The notes beneath the pieces are model-generated. The model searched no databases, was not told where the DNA came from, and saw nothing but the letters and a program-made list of their open reading frames with translations. From RFSX01 sp964567435 (GTDB taxonomy: Bacteria > Bacteroidota > Bacteroidia > Chitinophagales > Saprospiraceae), in the NCBI GenBank assembly GCA_964567435.1, contig CAZMMQ010000006.1, forward strand, positions 1-64,000: a stretch of 64,000 nucleotides of DNA. Direction: 5' to 3'. Position numbers and translations under genes: made by a program. Of the stretch, positions 61,721 through 64,000 are shown in pieces. The first letter of the stretch is position 1. The number at the start of each line of letters is the position of its first letter.

Positions 61721-62844
61721 GTCTCGACATAAGAGAGACACAAAACAAAAAAGAACTTCATCAATTTATTGATTTCCCTCACGACCTTTACCATGGGGAT
61801 TCTTACTACGTGCCAGAGATTTTTTTGGCTCAAAAGGATTTACTTAACAAGCAAAAACATCCATTCCATAAAGAAGGAGAAGTGACTTGTTTCTTGGCTT
61901 TTGACAATGGAAAAATTGTAGGCCGCATAGCTGCTATCAAAAACCCTCGATATAATGCCTACCACAATTCTAACATTGGATTCTTTGGATTCTATGATTA
62001 TATAGAATCAGAGGAAGTAGCAAAAGCACTATTGGATCAAGTTAAATCATATTTAGCAAGTGAAAACTACGACAGTCTCATGGGCCCTGTCAATTTCTCT
62101 ACTAATGAAACTGCTGCTACTCTAGTAGATGGATTTGATAGTTCTCCACTCATAATGATGACTTATAACAAGTCTTACTATGACAGAATACAAAAAGCAA
62201 TCGGTCTGGTAAAAGAAATGGATTTGTACGCCTACTATATGCCTACTGCTTCAGTATCTCAAAAGTCAGTAAAGATGTATGACCTGATCTTAGAGAGACT
62301 CAAGAGAAGAGGTATTACACTTCGAAATATTTCTATAAAGAATATCAAAGCTGAGGCTGAAGGCATGCACAAGGTCTATAACAAAGCATGGGAGAAAAAT
62401 TGGGGCTTTGTACCGATGACTCGAACTGAAATGGACTTTATGATTTCAGAACTCAAAATGATAGCAGACGAACGATTTTGCTATATAGCTGAGCATAATG
62501 GTGAAGCAATCGGCTTCTCTATTTCTTTACCCAATATTAATGAAATTAGTAAAGGATTTAAAAAAGGCAGGTTATTCCCCTTCAATGTTTTCAAATTACT
62601 GCTCAAAAAGAAATCTGTTTCTAAGGTTAGAATCATAACAATGGGGGTTATCGAAGATTATAGAAGACTGGGTATAGAAGCACTATTCTTTGCTCGAAAC
62701 ATTATGACGGCCCAAGAAATAGGGTTGCATGGAGGAGAGGCATCATGGATACTTGAATCTAATACTGAAATGATTACTTCTGCAGAAAAATTAAATGCGA
62801 AGAGATATAAAACATATCGTATCTATAAGTATGAGCTAAGCTAA
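61717..62844 (+). CDS. GNAT-fold acyltransferase-like protein, candidate ceramide N-acyltransferase
   Basis: A 375-aa protein translationally coupled to the serine palmitoyltransferase gene (ATGA overlap) and followed after 3 nt by the SDR gene. The C-terminal half has GNAT features: EAIGFSISLPNI, then a VRIITMGVIEDYRRLGIEALFF strand-loop-helix whose key residues are RRLGIEA at the CoA-binding position. The N-terminal half contains DNGKIVGRIAAIKNPRYN and SLMGPVNFSTNE, a pattern typical of similar Bacteroidota proteins. No membrane segment. By position it could add the fatty acyl chain to the amine of sphinganine, but this is inference; it does not resemble eukaryotic ceramide synthases. Confidence 0.7.
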   Translation: MSLDIRETQNKKELHQFIDFPHDLYHGDSYYVPEIFLAQKDLLNKQKHPFHKEGEVTCFLAFDNGKIVGRIAAIKNPRYNAYHNSNIGFFGFYDYIESEEVAKALLDQVKSYLASENYDSLMGPVNFSTNETAATLVDGFDSSPLIMMTYNKSYYDRIQKAIGLVKEMDLYAYYMPTASVSQKSVKMYDLILERLKRRGITLRNISIKNIKAEAEGMHKVYNKAWEKNWGFVPMTRTEMDFMISELKMIADERFCYIAEHNGEAIGFSISLPNINEISKGFKKGRLFPFNVFKLLLKKKSVSKVRIITMGVIEDYRRLGIEALFFARNIMTAQEIGLHGGEASWILESNTEMITSAEKLNAKRYKTYRIYKYELS

Positions 62845-62847
62845 GGT

Positions 62848-63840
62848 ATGGCATCTAAAATTCTAATTACAGGTGCCAATGGATTTCTTGGAAGTTGGCT
62901 AGTTGATGAGGCTATCAATCAAAACTTACATGTCTATGCAGGAGTAAGAAAAACTTCCAATCTTAAGTATCTGAAAGATCCACGCATTCATTTCTTCTAC
63001 TATGACTTTAACAAAGAGGACCAACTACGAGAAAAACTAAGAACTGAAGCTTTTGATTACATCGTCTTAAATGCTGGACTCACCACAGCTAAAGATAGAG
63101 CTACTTATTTTAAGGTCAATGCCAGCTATATTAGAAAAATATGCAAAATTTTGTTGGAAGAAAAGGTGATACCAAAAAAACTGATACTGATAAGTAGCTT
63201 AGCTTCCTATGGACCAGCCAATTATCAAGCAAAGCAAATATTGGATAGTGAAAGTACGCCTCATCCCGTTACATGGTATGGAGAATCAAAGTTACAAGCT
63301 GAACAATTTGTGCAAGGCTTTCAAATGATACCCTATTTGATATTCCGACCTACAGCGGTATTTGGTCCTAGGGATACCGCAATGATTGATGTTTTTAAAG
63401 CTGCCAAAATTGGTATATCTCCTAAGATCGGAAAGGGCAAAATGGATGCTAGTTTTATCTATGTCAAAGACATGGCTAAGCTTATCATTAATGCTACCTC
63501 TTCTAACGCTGAACGAAAATCATATTTTGTCAGTGATGGAGAAGTCTACCCTATCCATGATTTCAATCAGATGGTTGGAGATATCCTTGGTAAGAAATTA
63601 ACAAAGATTACAATTCCATTTTCTATTATGAAGCTAGCTGGCTTTATCAGCGAAAATATAGGCAAGCTTCAGGGTACTGTGCCAATTCTTAATCGCAATA
63701 AAGTCAAAGAATATTTTGCGAGGTCATTCGCTGTAGATACGGATGACTTAAAAAAAGATTTTAACTTCGCACCTTCTTATACCTTAAGTGAGGGTTTAAA
63801 AGAGACTATCACATGGTGTCAGCAAAATAAATTACTATAA
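62848..63840 (+). CDS. Extended SDR, candidate 3-ketosphinganine (or keto-ceramide) reductase
   Basis: A 330-aa NAD(P)-dependent extended short-chain dehydrogenase. TGANGFLGSW (G9, G12, G15) binds the dinucleotide; ISSLASYGP and Y144-x3-K148 (WYGESK) form the catalytic centre; FRPTAVFGPRDTAM is the usual epimerase-family segment. In Caulobacter-type ceramide synthesis a protein of this broad class reduces the 3-keto group, and the location directly after SPT and the acyltransferase (3 nt) makes that the best reading here. A sugar epimerase is possible but no sugar-metabolism genes are adjacent. The next gene begins 10 nt downstream. Confidence 0.78.
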   Translation: MASKILITGANGFLGSWLVDEAINQNLHVYAGVRKTSNLKYLKDPRIHFFYYDFNKEDQLREKLRTEAFDYIVLNAGLTTAKDRATYFKVNASYIRKICKILLEEKVIPKKLILISSLASYGPANYQAKQILDSESTPHPVTWYGESKLQAEQFVQGFQMIPYLIFRPTAVFGPRDTAMIDVFKAAKIGISPKIGKGKMDASFIYVKDMAKLIINATSSNAERKSYFVSDGEVYPIHDFNQMVGDILGKKLTKITIPFSIMKLAGFISENIGKLQGTVPILNRNKVKEYFARSFAVDTDDLKKDFNFAPSYTLSEGLKETITWCQQNKLL

Positions 63841-63850
63841 ACACTTAGAA

Positions 63851-64000
63851 ATGGCAGCTAAAAGCTCATCAACTAAAAAACAAACAACTAAATCCACGAA
63901 GAGTGGGAAAAAGGCAATGAAAGGATTAGCCACAAAACCAGTTGGCAAACTAGGGATATTGACACCAGGTATGGGTGCGGTAGCAACTACTTTCATCGCA
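63851..64000 (+). CDS. Inositol-3-phosphate synthase, N-terminal part (cut by window end)
   Basis: Only the first 50 codons are in the window and the frame is open at the edge. Residues 1-30 form a Lys/Ser/Thr-rich extension (MAAKSSSTKKQTTKSTKSGK and on). From residue 33 the sequence KLGILTPGMGAVATTFIA is the start of a Rossmann fold as in bacterial myo-inositol-3-phosphate synthases, which convert glucose 6-phosphate to inositol 3-phosphate with NAD. It follows the SDR gene by 10 nt. The call rests on 18 residues plus the context of an inositol-lipid operon. Confidence 0.72.
   Translation, partial: MAAKSSSTKKQTTKSTKSGKKAMKGLATKPVGKLGILTPGMGAVATTFIA

Noticed and set aside
1..64000. CRISPR arrays, rRNA genes, prophage or intact insertion sequences
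   Set aside because: No regularly spaced repeats, no rRNA sequence and no transposase-like protein were seen; the only recombinase is the Xer-type housekeeping enzyme.

Overview
The window is chromosomal DNA of a low-GC Bacteroidota bacterium. The evidence is two SusC/SusD outer-membrane uptake pairs, a C-terminal type IX secretion (T9SS) sorting domain, a bacillithiol gene (bshB1), sphingolipid genes, and promoter boxes of the Bacteroidota form TAnnTTTG. Proteins such as a TPR/PD40 lipoprotein-like protein with C-terminal SPOR-like repeats and a SusCD-linked ASPIC/UnbV lipoprotein suggest the Saprospiria, but that placement is inference.

Layout. 1-370: a tRNA block (Thr-Tyr-Gly-Thr, minus strand) of the kind that usually precedes tuf, with a XerC/D recombinase upstream. 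1.5-14.2 kb: a nutrient-uptake region, minus strand, with two SusC/SusD pairs and an FG-GAP/UnbV lipoprotein; a large imperfect palindrome with a competing alternative pairing lies just upstream of the second susC. 14.5-24.7 kb: housekeeping genes (pdxJ, cdsA-psd, hemH, surE, lpxB, topA, a thiolase). 24.7-33.4 kb: a PorE-like cell-envelope protein, an operon of DUF4340, zinc phospholipase-like and DUF368 genes, a HAD phosphatase, gap and pgk. 33.4-33.8 kb: a repeat-like intergenic element. 33.8-41 kb: surface polysaccharide and LPS functions (SLBB export protein, DegT aminotransferase, waaA, heptose-phosphate kinase). 41.2-44.1 kb: a T9SS-exported protein followed by the deletion remnant of a paralogue. 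44.1-58.1 kb: valS, an ECF sigma factor with a probable anti-sigma partner, an arsenosugar-type radical SAM pair, several lipoproteins, a cystathionine beta-synthase-like enzyme, an rRNA methyltransferase, bshB1 and a fabH-like gene.

58.2-64 kb is the most interesting part. Seven closely spaced plus-strand genes read as a near-complete inositol-phosphosphingolipid pathway: CDP-alcohol phosphatidyltransferase, DUF4833 protein, AUR1-like PAP2 enzyme, serine palmitoyltransferase, GNAT-fold acyltransferase, extended SDR, and the first 50 codons of a probable inositol-3-phosphate synthase cut by the window edge. One promoter-like box precedes the first gene. The reading is that myo-inositol phosphate is made, attached to a phospholipid, and then transferred to a ceramide built by the same operon. 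DUF4833 is the uncharacterised member.

No CRISPR array, rRNA, intact insertion sequence or prophage was seen.
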